Positions 1-9,000 are shown, counted from the first letter of the stretch. The stretch is 64,000 nucleotides of DNA from Sphingobacteriales bacterium (GCA_028288165.1 JAQBOG010000009.1:62001-126000), one strand, 5' to 3'. Numbers and translations are program-made. The notes: generated from the letters alone by a model not told the origin.

Positions 1-1
1 A

Positions 2-196
2 GAACTTAAGGATTTTAGAAAAATTATGCTTGCCGCAGGCGAAAGCAAAACCATCACTTTTATCATTGACAAGGAGAAACTTTCCTTTTACGATCAAAAA
101 ATGAAATGGGGAGCAGAAGCGGGTGATTTCAACCTGATGATTGGAACAGCCTCCAACAACATTCTGTTAAGCAGCAAATTCGAATTAATTGACTAA
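2..196 (+). CDS. Glycoside hydrolase family 3 beta-glucosidase, C-terminal fragment
   Basis: Only the last 64 codons lie in the window; the gene begins upstream. The fragment reads ELKDFRKIMLAAGESKTITF, then a DLSFYD-like stretch (EKLSFYDQKM), then GDFNLMIGTASNNI. This matches the fibronectin type III-like domain that closes GH3 beta-glucosidases of the BglX type. Such enzymes are periplasmic or secreted and release glucose from beta-gluco-oligosaccharides. Two GH30 genes and a GH5 gene follow on the same strand, which fits a beta-glucan utilisation locus. Without the catalytic domains the exact specificity cannot be read. Confidence 0.8.
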   Translation, partial: ELKDFRKIMLAAGESKTITFIIDKEKLSFYDQKMKWGAEAGDFNLMIGTASNNILLSSKFELID

Positions 197-219
197 GCCT
201 GATATTAATCAGACACATT

Positions 220-1689
220 ATGAAAATACTTTTTAAATATAGTTTTACTGCAATTTTAATTCTCGCTTTTTTTGGTTCAGCAGTTAGCTGTAATAAGAAG
301 AAATCAGGAGCCGATCCGCAAGTTACGCCAACACCACCTGTTCCACCAGTAACCCCCATAAAAACAGATGTTGAATTTTGGCTTACGGAAGCGGACGGCT
401 CCCGATTATTCAAAAAACAAAATGTCGGCTTAATTTTTAACACGGCAACTAATGCAAATCCAACAATCGAAGTAGACCCAACTCAATTCTATCAAACAAT
501 TGATGGGTTCGGTTATACCTTAACAGGCGGAAGCGCAACTTTAATTAACAGCTTACCAGACGAAAAAAAGACGGCGTTATTAGAGGAACTTTTTAGGTCA
601 GATAGCACTCACATAGGTGTAAGCTATATTCGACTAAGTTTGGGAGCGTCTGATTTAGATCCAGCACCCTTTTCGTACGACGATCTTGGCGCTGGTGCAA
701 CGGATGTAAATCTTGATCATTTCAATTTAGATAAAGAGAAATATGATCTCATTCCAATACTGAAGAAAATTGTTGCCATAAATCCTGATATAAAATTTCT
801 TTCTTGCCCTTGGTCTCCACCTACGTGGATGAAAACGAACAATTCATTTAAGGGAGGCAGCTTAAAGCCAGAATATTACGGTGTATACGCTAAGTATTTT
901 GTAAAATATATTCAGGCAATGAAAGCCGAAGGCATTACTATTGATGCCATTACGCCACAGAACGAACCATTGCATGATGGCAATAACCCTAGCTTGAAAA
1001 TGATTGCTTCTGAACAAGCGGAGTTTATCAAAAATCATTTAGGCCCTGCATTTAAAGCTGCAAATATCAAAACCAAAATAATTGTTTATGATCACAATCT
1101 CGATCGCCCGGATTACGCAATTTCCATCATAAATGATCCGGAGGCAAGTCCATACGTAGATGGATCGGCGTTTCATTTATATGCTGGCAATATTAGTACT
1201 TTAACACAAGTTCATAATGCTAACCCACAGAAACATGTTTATTTCACCGAGCAATGGGTGGGTGGACCTGGCAATTTTGCTGGCGATTTAAAGTGGCATG
1301 TAGGTACATTGATTATTGGCGCAACCAGAAATTGGAGCAGAAATGTATTAGAATGGAATTTGGCTGCCGATCCGCAATATAACCCCCATACCGATGGCGG
1401 ATGCACAACTTGTTTGGGTGCATTGACTGTAAATGGACCATCTGTTTCTCGTAACGTAGCCTATTATGTAATTGCTCATGCATCTAAATTTGTTAGGCCA
1501 GGCTCTACACGTATTGCATCAAATATAGCCGGGAGTTTATCAAATGTTGCTTTTAAAAGAGCAGATGGCAAAACTGTTTTGATAGTTTTAAATGATGGAA
1601 ATACTCAACAAATATTCAATATTAAACAGGATGGTAAACAAGTATCAGCTAGGTTAAATAGTGGAGCAGTTGGTACGTATATATGGTAA
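220..1689 (+). CDS. GH30 glycoside hydrolase, lipoprotein (glucosylceramidase/beta-glucanase type)
   Basis: The 489-residue protein starts with a lipoprotein signal ending in SAVSC (Cys24), so it is probably anchored in a membrane. The GH30 fold follows: FYQTIDGFGYTLTGGSA near residue 90, SCPWSPPTWMKTN near 195, the acid/base Glu249 in TPQNEP and the nucleophile Glu344 in FTEQW. A small beta-sandwich closes the protein. GH30 enzymes of Bacteroidota commonly cut beta-1,6-glucan or related beta-glucosides. It lies 23 bases after the GH3 gene and 14 bases before a second GH30, so co-transcription is likely. The substrate is inferred, not shown. Confidence 0.88.
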   Translation: MKILFKYSFTAILILAFFGSAVSCNKKKSGADPQVTPTPPVPPVTPIKTDVEFWLTEADGSRLFKKQNVGLIFNTATNANPTIEVDPTQFYQTIDGFGYTLTGGSATLINSLPDEKKTALLEELFRSDSTHIGVSYIRLSLGASDLDPAPFSYDDLGAGATDVNLDHFNLDKEKYDLIPILKKIVAINPDIKFLSCPWSPPTWMKTNNSFKGGSLKPEYYGVYAKYFVKYIQAMKAEGITIDAITPQNEPLHDGNNPSLKMIASEQAEFIKNHLGPAFKAANIKTKIIVYDHNLDRPDYAISIINDPEASPYVDGSAFHLYAGNISTLTQVHNANPQKHVYFTEQWVGGPGNFAGDLKWHVGTLIIGATRNWSRNVLEWNLAADPQYNPHTDGGCTTCLGALTVNGPSVSRNVAYYVIAHASKFVRPGSTRIASNIAGSLSNVAFKRADGKTVLIVLNDGNTQQIFNIKQDGKQVSARLNSGAVGTYIW

Positions 1690-1703
1690 TACAAAACAAT
1701 AAC

Positions 1704-3179
1704 ATGAAGAAACTATTCCTTTTAATGCTGTTAGCTCCTGCTTTAACAGTTACTCTTGCTCAACAGAAAAAGAGCTTGAAGTCGGGCTCTACCCAAAAAC
1801 AATATGACGTTACCTCTAAAGTAGCAACCGTTTATACAACGGCAGATCAATCTGAACTCCGTTTAACGAAAACAGGAACGTTGCGGTTTAAAGATTTTGG
1901 CCAGCCATTAGAAACTCAATTATGTGTTTTTATTGATCCATCCAGAACTTTCCAATCAATGACGGGGATTGGCGCTGCATTAACAGACGCTTCTGCAGAA
2001 ATATTTGCAAAACTTCCGAAAGAAAGCCAGCAAGAATTTATGCAGGCTTATTTTAGCCCATCTAACGGAATCGGTTATACATTGGCCAGAACCAATATTG
2101 CTAGTTGTGATTTTTCTAGTGATATATATAGTTATGTAGCCGAAGGTGATAAAGACTTAAAAACTTTTAATATTTCTCACGATGAAAAATTTAAAATTCC
2201 CTTCATAAAACAGGCTACCGCTGCTGCAGGAGGTAAACTTACCTTATTTGTATCTCCGTGGAGCCCGCCAGCCTTCATGAAAACAACCAATAATGTTTTA
2301 AAAGGTGGTAAGCTTAAACCAGAATTCCGTCAAAGCTGGGCTAACCATTATGTAAAATTTATCAAAGCCTATGAAGCGAAAGGTATCCCTGTTTGGGGCT
2401 TAAGTGTTCAAAATGAGCCAATGGCAACTCAAACGTGGGAATCCTGCATTTTTACAGGTGAAGAAGAACGCGATTTTATAAAAAATTATTTAGGCCCAAC
2501 GTTACATAAAGAAGGTTTAGCCAGTAAAAAACTTATTGCATGGGATCATAACCGTGATTTAATTTATCAACGTGCGAGTACCGTTTTGAATGATCCAGAA
2601 GCTGCTAAGTATGTATGGGGTATTGGCTTTCATTGGTATGAAACCTGGACTGGTAGTGGACAACAATTTGATAATGTTAAAAAAGTTCATGAAGCCTTTC
2701 CTGATAAGAATTTAATATTTACAGAAGGTTGTGTTGAAAAATTCAATTTTGATAAGTTAAATGACTGGGCATTAGGCGAACGTTATGGTTTATCAATGAT
2801 TAATGATTTTAACGATGGCACCTCCGCATGGACAGACTGGAATATTCTTTTAGATGAAAAGGGAGGCCCAAACCATGTTGGCAATTTTTGCTTTGCACCC
2901 GTACATGCCGATTTACGAACAGGCAAATTAATTTATACTAACTCATATTACTATTTAGGTCATTTCTCAAAGTTTATCAGGCCAGGGGCTAAAAGAATCA
3001 TCAGTTCATCTAATCGCGATAAATTGATTACAACCGCCTTTATTAATCCGGATGGAAAAATAGCAGTAGTAGTAATGAATAAATCTGGTGATAAATTAAC
3101 CTATAACTTATGGATTAAAGGTAAAGCTGCAGAAACGACTAGTTTGCCGCATTCTATCTCAACTTTCGTTATTCAATAA
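1704..3179 (+). CDS. GH30 glycoside hydrolase, secreted, second copy
   Basis: This is a paralogue of the preceding gene but not a recent duplicate. I chose the ATG at 1704 because it opens a normal signal peptide (MKKLFLLMLLAPALTVTLAQ); an in-frame ATG at 1683 would overlap the previous stop and add seven residues before it. GH30 hallmarks are FQSMTGIGAALTDASAE, FVSPWSPPAFMKT, acid/base Glu238 in VQNEP and nucleophile Glu341 in FTEGC. It lacks a lipobox Cys, so it is probably periplasmic or secreted. The two GH30 enzymes plus GH3 and GH5 probably take apart one beta-glucan together. Confidence 0.88.
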   Translation: MKKLFLLMLLAPALTVTLAQQKKSLKSGSTQKQYDVTSKVATVYTTADQSELRLTKTGTLRFKDFGQPLETQLCVFIDPSRTFQSMTGIGAALTDASAEIFAKLPKESQQEFMQAYFSPSNGIGYTLARTNIASCDFSSDIYSYVAEGDKDLKTFNISHDEKFKIPFIKQATAAAGGKLTLFVSPWSPPAFMKTTNNVLKGGKLKPEFRQSWANHYVKFIKAYEAKGIPVWGLSVQNEPMATQTWESCIFTGEEERDFIKNYLGPTLHKEGLASKKLIAWDHNRDLIYQRASTVLNDPEAAKYVWGIGFHWYETWTGSGQQFDNVKKVHEAFPDKNLIFTEGCVEKFNFDKLNDWALGERYGLSMINDFNDGTSAWTDWNILLDEKGGPNHVGNFCFAPVHADLRTGKLIYTNSYYYLGHFSKFIRPGAKRIISSSNRDKLITTAFINPDGKIAVVVMNKSGDKLTYNLWIKGKAAETTSLPHSISTFVIQ

Positions 3180-3198
3180 TATCAATACGAGCAGATTT

Positions 3199-3237
3199 AA
3201 GGAGTATGAAATGAAATCAGTCACTCTTATACTCTTA
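3199..3237 (+). terminator. Weak hairpin after the GH30 pair
   Basis: AAGGAGTAT pairs with ATACTCTT with one bulged G and a loop of about 20 bases, 20 bases after the second GH30 stop. There is no long T-run, so termination is only a suggestion. Confidence 0.3.
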
Positions 3238-3327
3238 AATCAAATTTTTCCAATTCAGTGAACCGGTATTTGGGTGCGGGTTTATAAACGTAAATAGGTT
3301 TAAAATTCAAAATTAATATCAAAGTAT

Positions 3328-3392
3328 ACTCGTGCTAGAAGTTTGTTAGTGAGTGTTTTAAGGGGCATAGCTTCAAACTTCTAGTCATGAGT
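3328..3392. repeat. Long inverted repeat upstream of the GH5 gene
   Basis: The arms CTAGAAGTTTG and CAAACTTCTAG are perfect. They extend outward as ACTCGTG and TCATGAGT with minor mismatches, giving a stem of about 18 bp around a 28-base spacer. The right arm ends 15 bases before the GH5 start codon. It could be an mRNA hairpin, a regulator site or a terminator for the upstream operon; no T-run follows, so a regulatory role seems more likely than termination. Confidence 0.55.
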
Positions 3393-3407
3393 TAATCATG
3401 TAAACCA

Positions 3408-5171
3408 ATGCAAATTTTTTCTAAAACCAAAATACCTTACCGGTACGTCATTGCTCTGGCAATTATTTTAATCTCTCAATCCATCAACAGTTTTGGCCAA
3501 AGCTTTTTGAAAGTTAAAGATAAACTCATTGTTAACGAGCAGGGAGAGAAGGTTATCCTTCGCGGGATGGGACTTGGAGGCTGGATGTTGCAAGAAGGTT
3601 ATATGTTCCGGCTGTCAAATCTGGGGCAACAATATAAAATTAGGGAGGGAATACAAGATTTGGTGGGAGCTGAAAAGGCCGCTCAATTCTACGATAAGTG
3701 GCTGAAGAATCATACACGTAAAATTGATATCGACTCCATGGCTTCCTGGGGGTTTAATTCAATCAGGCTTCCCATTCACTTTGATCTTTATACCTTACCG
3801 GTTGACCAAGAACCAGTTGTTGGTCAAAATACGTGGATAGAAAAAGGGTTCGCCATGACTGATAGCTTACTAAGTTGGTGTAAGGCAAATAAAATGTATT
3901 TGATTTTAGACCTGCACGCAGCTCCAGGTGGACAAGGAAACGATCTTCCTATTTCAGATCGTCATCCTGATAAACCGTCGTTATGGCAAAGTGAAGCAAA
4001 CAAGCAGAAAACAATCGCTTTATGGAGAAAGTTAGCTGAAAGATATGTTGATGAACCAGGGATTGGCGGTTACGATATTATTAACGAGCCAAATTGGGGC
4101 TTCGAAAAATCGGAAGATTTTAGGGGAACCGAAGAAACAAAAAATGAGCCTTTGCGAAAATTAATGATGGATATTACCACAGCAATCCGCCAGGTAGATA
4201 AAAAACACATCATCATTATTGAAGGTAACGGATTTGGTAATAACTACCGAGGGGTTTTACCTGCATGGGATGATAATATGGTGCTTAGTTTTCATAAATA
4301 CGGAAACTTTAATACTACCAGCGCTATTCAAAGCTTTTTAGACCTTCGCGAAAAATATAATATTCCCTTATGGCTAGGTGAATCTGGTGAGAACTCAAAT
4401 ACATGGTTTACGGAAGCTATTGGTTTGGTAGAAAAAAATGACATCGGTTGGGCTTGGTGGCAAGAGAAGAAAATGGGAATCAATAATCCTCTTGAAATTA
4501 AAATTACACCAGCCTATCAAAAATTATTGGATTATTGGAGCAAAAAAGGTCCTAAACCATCTGAGGCAGAGGCTTGGGCAACACTAAATGAGTTGTTAGA
4601 GAACCTTAAACTTGAAAACAACAGCTTTCACAAGGATGTAACCGACGCTATGTTCAGGCAAGTTTCATCCGCGGAAGCGAAACCTTTTAAAAAACATCTT
4701 ATTTCAAAGAATTATCTATTAAATGCGGTTGATTTTGACCTTGGAAGACAGCGGGTTGCTTACTTCGATAAAGATTCTGCTAGTTATCAATATACTCCCG
4801 GTGTTAAAACAACAGGTAATCGTGGTAGAGCTTACCGCAATGATGGCGTTGATATAAAAGAAGGAAAAGAGGGCTTCTATGTATTTAGTATGGAGGATGA
4901 AGAATGGCTTCAGTATACGATTGATGTTAAAAAATCAGGAAAATACAGTTTCAAATTTTTAGTTTCTTCAGAAATAGTTGCTGGTCGCCTGGCTATTTAT
5001 GCTGATGGAGATATTCGATCGACAGAAGTTAACATACCAATTACAGGTAATGAAGAGAAGTGGCAAACGGTTGAAGTAAAGGGTATCCGCCTGCATTCAG
5101 GAATTAATCAACTAAGGATTGTGACTGAAAAAGGGGGATGTAATTTGAAAACGATTCAAATTTCCAAATAA
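3408..5171 (+). CDS. GH5 endoglucanase-like enzyme with C-terminal carbohydrate-binding-like domain
   Basis: The 587-residue protein has a signal peptide ending near ...ISQSINSFGQ. Residues of about 35-380 form a GH5 (cellulase A-type) barrel: RGMGLGGWMLQEGYM, FNSIRLPIHFDLY, LILDLHAAPGGQG, acid/base Glu227 in INEPNWG and nucleophile Glu325 in LGESGEN. The last 150 residues (NRGRAYRNDGVDIKEG..., then EEWLQYTIDVKKSG) resemble a CBM6/35 beta-sandwich. GH5 enzymes of this type cut internal beta-glucan bonds, which would feed the upstream GH30 and GH3 enzymes. An inverted repeat precedes the start codon. The precise GH5 subfamily is not assigned. Confidence 0.87.
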   Translation: MQIFSKTKIPYRYVIALAIILISQSINSFGQSFLKVKDKLIVNEQGEKVILRGMGLGGWMLQEGYMFRLSNLGQQYKIREGIQDLVGAEKAAQFYDKWLKNHTRKIDIDSMASWGFNSIRLPIHFDLYTLPVDQEPVVGQNTWIEKGFAMTDSLLSWCKANKMYLILDLHAAPGGQGNDLPISDRHPDKPSLWQSEANKQKTIALWRKLAERYVDEPGIGGYDIINEPNWGFEKSEDFRGTEETKNEPLRKLMMDITTAIRQVDKKHIIIIEGNGFGNNYRGVLPAWDDNMVLSFHKYGNFNTTSAIQSFLDLREKYNIPLWLGESGENSNTWFTEAIGLVEKNDIGWAWWQEKKMGINNPLEIKITPAYQKLLDYWSKKGPKPSEAEAWATLNELLENLKLENNSFHKDVTDAMFRQVSSAEAKPFKKHLISKNYLLNAVDFDLGRQRVAYFDKDSASYQYTPGVKTTGNRGRAYRNDGVDIKEGKEGFYVFSMEDEEWLQYTIDVKKSGKYSFKFLVSSEIVAGRLAIYADGDIRSTEVNIPITGNEEKWQTVEVKGIRLHSGINQLRIVTEKGGCNLKTIQISK

Positions 5172-5189
5172 GTTAATCATTCTGATTTA

Positions 5190-5515
5190 ATGAGATGTAA
5201 CAGGAACTTGATTGTGGTTATTGGGATCATTCTGGCAATGGTACTTTTTATCTCAAATTGCATAAACCTTACTTCAGTTAAACCCGATTTGCGGTTAGGC
5301 CCCATCTTGATAATAAAAGCAGTTTCTTGGCAGCTAATTGTATTGATTGCCACATGCCCGTTCTGCCATCTAAAGTAATTACCTACAAGCTTAAAGATAA
5401 AGCATATGCTGAACCTTATCTTCTTAGAACGCATCAAATAGCAATATATCCACAGGAAACGGAAAAGGTTCTTAAATTGATTAAGTTAAAAAAAGGTAGC
5501 TCTGCTATCGAATAG
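5190..5515 (+). pseudogene. Remnant of a haem-c (CxxCH) membrane-anchored protein
   Basis: Two reading frames together look like the ends of one gene with its middle missing. The first frame gives an N-terminal membrane anchor (NLIVVIGIILAMVLFISNC) followed by KPDLRLGP. From about 5327 a different frame reads NCIDCHMPVLPSKVITYKL, with a perfect haem-c motif CIDCH at 5339-5353, and continues RTHQIAIYPQETEKVL to a stop at 5513. Multihaem cytochromes and TPR cytochromes of this phylum commonly contain CIDCHMP followed by such a tail. The change of frame and very short length point to a frameshift plus internal deletion. I cannot recover the missing part. Confidence 0.5.
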
Positions 5516-5555
5516 TCGATTCTAAAAAATAAATGTGTTAAAAGGGCAAATGCAA

Positions 5556-5563
5556 TATCTTTG
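5556..5563 (+). promoter_or_regulatory. Bacteroidota -7 box TATCTTTG for gltX
   Basis: TATCTTTG fits the TAnnTTTG -7 element of the Bacteroidota housekeeping sigma factor. It ends five bases before the gltX ATG, implying a very short or absent leader. A clear TTTG -33 box is not seen; TGTG sits at about the right distance. Confidence 0.55.
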
Positions 5564-5568
5564 CGCTT

Positions 5569-7092
5569 ATGTCAGAAAATAAAAAAGTAAGAGTACGTTT
5601 TGCACCAAGCCCAACAGGTGGCTTGCACTTGGGTGGAGTTAGAACCGTTTTATTTAATTATTTATTTGCTCGTCAACAAGGGGGAGATTTCATACTTCGT
5701 ATTGAAGATACCGATCAAAGCCGTTATGTAGATGGCGCTGAACAATACATTTTTGATTGCCTTGAATGGTGTGGTTTAATTCCCGATGAAAGTGCCAAAG
5801 TGGGTGGTCCATTTGCTCCTTATCGTCAAAGTGAACGTAAATCAACCTACCGTCAATATGCTGAACAACTCGTTCAGGATGGGTACGCCTATTATGCTTT
5901 TGACTCTACGTCAGAATTAGAAGCCCAGCGAAGCCAGTTTCCCAATTTTCGTTACGGGCATGAAAACCGTCATTTATTAAATAATTCGTTAAATCTTTCA
6001 GCCGCTGAAGTGGCAAGTCGGCTTCAACAAAATATACCGCATGTAATTCGTATTAAAATTCCGGTTGATGATACGGTTACTTTTACTGATTTAATACGTG
6101 GAGAAGTAAGCTTTGACACCAACCTGGTTGATGATAAAGTGTTGCTCAAAGCAGATGGAATGCCGACGTATCATCTGGCAGTTGTTGTAGATGATTATTT
6201 AATGAAAATTAGCCATGCCTTTCGTGGCGAAGAATGGTTGCCATCTGCACCAATCCACATATTACTTTGGGAATATCTAGGATGGAAAGCTGATATGCCT
6301 AAGTGGGTACACTTACCATTAATATTAAAGCCAGAAGGGAATGGCAAGCTAAGCAAAAGGGATGGCGACCGTTTAGGATTCCCGGTATATGCCATGAATT
6401 GGACAGATCCTAAATCGGGAGACATTACACGCGGCTTTAGAGAAATGGGCTTTTTACCTGAAGCGTTCATAAATATGCTTGCTTTGTTAGGATGGAATGA
6501 CGGAACAGAACAGGAAATTTTCACTATGGATGAACTCATCGCGAAGTTTTCAATAGATCGTGTTAGCCGGTCGGGAGCAAAATTTGATTTTGAAAAAGCA
6601 AAATGGTTCAATCATGAGTATATCAAAAAAGCCGATACAGCTAGTTTAAAGCCACAGATTTTAAGCATATTAAAAGAAAAACAAATTGAAATTGCCGACA
6701 ATTATTATTTAGATAAAGTGATAGCCATTGTTAAAGATCGCTTAACGTTCCTGCAAGATTTTTGGGAACAAAGTTCCTTCTTTTTTCAGCAGCCAGTCGA
6801 GTATGATTTAAATTCTGTAAAGCCCAAATGGAGCGATGTCAAAACCGATTTCTTTAATTCCTTAATTGGTATTTTTGCCGGTTTACAAAACGCAAGTTCT
6901 GCAGAATTAGAAGCTCAATTTAAAAAGTTAGCAGAAGAAAAAGCCATAAAGGTAGGTGAGGTAATGTTGCCTTTTCGGATTATGCTTGTTGGCGGAAAAT
7001 TTGGTCCAGCTGTTTTTGATATTGCTCAATTAATTGGTTTACAAGAAACTACTAAAAGGATAGAAACCGCACTAAAAGCCTTTACGGGTTGA
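5569..7092 (+). CDS. gltX: Glutamate--tRNA ligase
   Basis: This class I aminoacyl-tRNA synthetase attaches glutamate to tRNA-Glu in the cytoplasm. The HIGH-type signature is HLGG at residues 20-23 within FAPSPTGGLHLGG, and the KMSKS-type loop is KLSKR at 260-264. The Glu-specific region LRIEDTDQSR follows the first motif, and the anticodon-binding helical domain occupies roughly the last 170 residues. Its 507 residues are normal for the family. It is a single gene with its own promoter box, between the broken cytochrome gene and a metalloprotease. Nothing odd is seen in it. Confidence 0.97.
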   Translation: MSENKKVRVRFAPSPTGGLHLGGVRTVLFNYLFARQQGGDFILRIEDTDQSRYVDGAEQYIFDCLEWCGLIPDESAKVGGPFAPYRQSERKSTYRQYAEQLVQDGYAYYAFDSTSELEAQRSQFPNFRYGHENRHLLNNSLNLSAAEVASRLQQNIPHVIRIKIPVDDTVTFTDLIRGEVSFDTNLVDDKVLLKADGMPTYHLAVVVDDYLMKISHAFRGEEWLPSAPIHILLWEYLGWKADMPKWVHLPLILKPEGNGKLSKRDGDRLGFPVYAMNWTDPKSGDITRGFREMGFLPEAFINMLALLGWNDGTEQEIFTMDELIAKFSIDRVSRSGAKFDFEKAKWFNHEYIKKADTASLKPQILSILKEKQIEIADNYYLDKVIAIVKDRLTFLQDFWEQSSFFFQQPVEYDLNSVKPKWSDVKTDFFNSLIGIFAGLQNASSAELEAQFKKLAEEKAIKVGEVMLPFRIMLVGGKFGPAVFDIAQLIGLQETTKRIETALKAFTG

Positions 7093-7187
7093 TTTTATAG
7101 AATGGTTTGATAATTGCTTTCTTTGAGCAAATGGGAGATCAGAAACATCACAGATCACCTATTATCATACACCTAAACTATAAGAAA

Positions 7188-8030
7188 ATGCGTTGGTTCG
7201 GACAAGGAAGCGGTAACATAGAAGATCGCCGTGGCATGAGTGGCGGAGGTAAATTTGCCCTAGGCGGCGGAGCCGCTATCATTGCTCTAATTATTGGTTT
7301 AATTACCGGGCAAGATCCAACACAATTATTGAATCAGGTAGGTGGTGGTTCTGCACCACAAGAGCAAGTAGATACTGCCACACCAACTGATGCAGGAGGT
7401 AAATTTGTTGCCAACGTGTTGGAATCAACAGAAGTTGTATGGAATGAGGAATTTAAAGCTTCAGGTCAGGATTACAAAGAACCGGTTTTAGTGCTATTCA
7501 CCGGCCAGGTTCAATCAGCTTGCGGCTCGGCAAGTTCTGCAACAGGTCCATTTTATTGTCCTGCAGATGAAAAAGTATACATCGATCTTTCTTTTTATGA
7601 TGAACTAAAAAACAGGTTTGGTGCTGCGGGTGATTTTGCACAGGCGTATGTCATTGCTCATGAAGTAGGGCACCATATCCAGAATTTAATGGGTACTTCT
7701 CAGAAAGTTCAGCGGATGCGTGAACAATTAAGTGAAACAGAATATAATAAGTTATCGGTTAAGTTAGAATTACAGGCAGACTTTTACGCAGGTGTTTGGG
7801 CACATCATGCGCAAAAAATGAAAGGCGTAATTGAAGAGGGAGATATAGATGAAGCTTTAACAGCAGCTAATGCAATTGGCGATGACCGTTTGCAAAAACA
7901 AGCACAGGGCGAGATCGTTCCCGATGCATTTACTCATGGCACATCAGCTCAAAGAATGAAATGGTTTAAAAAAGGTTATGACACTGGAGATGTGAACCAA
8001 GGAGATACTTTTAATACAAATAACCTATAA
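7188..8030 (+). CDS. YpfJ-type neutral zinc metallopeptidase
   Basis: I place the start at 7188 because family members begin MRW(F/Q)G...NVEDRRG and this protein begins MRWFGQGSGNIEDRRG; an in-frame ATG 27 codons upstream adds an unrelated stretch. The product has 280 residues. A glycine-rich linker leads to a transmembrane helix (ALGGGAAIIALIIGLI), then the peptidase domain with the zinc motif HEVGHH at 158-163 and a conserved ...LELQADFYAGVWAHHA helix that supplies the third ligand. The family is annotated as putative neutral zinc metallopeptidase; its substrate is unknown. Confidence 0.88.
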   Translation: MRWFGQGSGNIEDRRGMSGGGKFALGGGAAIIALIIGLITGQDPTQLLNQVGGGSAPQEQVDTATPTDAGGKFVANVLESTEVVWNEEFKASGQDYKEPVLVLFTGQVQSACGSASSATGPFYCPADEKVYIDLSFYDELKNRFGAAGDFAQAYVIAHEVGHHIQNLMGTSQKVQRMREQLSETEYNKLSVKLELQADFYAGVWAHHAQKMKGVIEEGDIDEALTAANAIGDDRLQKQAQGEIVPDAFTHGTSAQRMKWFKKGYDTGDVNQGDTFNTNNL

Positions 8031-8120
8031 TCAATTAATTAACATCTACTTTTTTAAATTTTTTAGTGTTTATTGCCTTTTTTAGGCGCAAAAATTTGCA
8101 ATTGCAAAAATAGTTTTCAG

Positions 8121-8128
8121 TATTTTTG
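8121..8128 (+). promoter_or_regulatory. Bacteroidota -7 box TATTTTTG
   Basis: TATTTTTG (TAnnTTTG) ends four bases before the ATG at 8133. It argues that translation starts at 8133 and not at the in-frame upstream codon at 8073, which would lie before the promoter. Confidence 0.5.
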
Positions 8129-8132
8129 GTAC

Positions 8133-8714
8133 ATGACCACGAAGGAATGTTTCGAAATACTGATCACTAAAAAAGGGTGGTATAAAGAACTAGGAATTCC
8201 TGTGGCTAATGCAGTAAATTATGTAAAAAGTTTTAAGGCAGGTAAGCTTAGTACAGATAAAATCGAACATCTTTTAGAAAACGCAGGTTTTACAATCGTT
8301 CATGAAAAGAGCTGGGATCCTCCCTTTGTAGTTAAAAAAATTACCATTCAAGAATTTCAACCAAGCAACTATTATAGCATATGGGCCGAAGCTATTTCTC
8401 CAGATTTTGAAAAGGCTTTCCTGGTAGAAGTTCAGCCCGATAAAGTATACTTGTCGTTGTTTAAAAATGATAAAGAAACCCGAATTCCCTTCGCTAAAGT
8501 TGAAAGGGTATTTTCCAAGGCGTTTAGTAACATCCACAAAGAACAAGCGGACTTTATTAAGCTATATAAAAGGCTGGTAAAAGACTTAATTGAGCCTTAT
8601 AAAGAAATACGCTCGGTGAATAGGCCATTAAAAGTTAAAGAACGTCCTGCAGCTGTGCGCCGCTTAACAGTATTTGAAGAAGCAGACTTAATTTATTCTT
8701 TTCAAGGTTTTTAA
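8133..8714 (+). CDS. Conserved hypothetical protein, 193 aa
   Basis: I do not recognise a named family. The protein begins MTTKECFEILITKKGWYKEL and has an N-terminal helical part with a possible helix-turn-helix look (residues 1-60, ending KIEHLLENAGFTIVHEK). A beta-rich middle follows (WDPPFVVKKITIQEF, then FLVEVQPDKVYLSLF), with a basic C-terminus. No signal peptide or membrane segment is visible, so it is probably cytoplasmic. It stands alone with its own promoter box and is followed by an intergenic repeat. A DNA-binding role is possible but unproven. Confidence 0.7.
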   Translation: MTTKECFEILITKKGWYKELGIPVANAVNYVKSFKAGKLSTDKIEHLLENAGFTIVHEKSWDPPFVVKKITIQEFQPSNYYSIWAEAISPDFEKAFLVEVQPDKVYLSLFKNDKETRIPFAKVERVFSKAFSNIHKEQADFIKLYKRLVKDLIEPYKEIRSVNRPLKVKERPAAVRRLTVFEEADLIYSFQGF

Positions 8715-8770
8715 TCTTCTAAACTTGTCATTGATAACAATTTAATTCAATAGTAATATTCTCAAATTAC

Positions 8771-8865
8771 TTTGGGCGTTCGAGCGGGCTTTCCGTTCCA
8801 ATCTTTTTGCGAAGGGTGCAAAAAGGATTTTCTCTTCAATCCCTAACGCAAAACCTAGCAAACTT
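8771..8865 (+). repeat. Dispersed hairpin repeat, copy A
   Basis: The 5' block is TTTGGGCGTTCGAGCGGGC, the hairpin is AATCTTTTTGC paired with GCAAAAAGGATT around GAAGGGT, and the 3' block contains CAATCCCTAACGCAAAACC and CTAGC. Similar copies lie at about 36.5, 44.4, 56.6 and 59.0 kb. The rest of the 8715-9044 gap holds only a candidate promoter. Confidence 0.8.
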
Positions 8866-9000
8866 ATTTAACACATTGTAAGCTACTTTTAAGTACAAAT
8901 GATTTAATTCAAATTGTTGTATCATTCTATCTAGTTGCGGGTCGACGCTTCTCATTTATTTTGCCGATTTAAATTTTAAAAAATGAAAATTAACCGTTTG

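Noticed and set aside
6195-6611. 138-codon minus-strand frame inside gltX
   Set aside because: Fully antisense to a conserved gene, with no recognisable motif.
7107-7187. 27-codon N-terminal extension of the YpfJ-type protease
   Set aside because: Family members begin at the MRW motif encoded at 7188.
8085-8099. Possible sigma-54 element AGGCGCAAAAATTTGC before the 193-residue hypothetical
   Set aside because: GG and GC are 11 bases apart, not ten; a TAnnTTTG box explains the start better.
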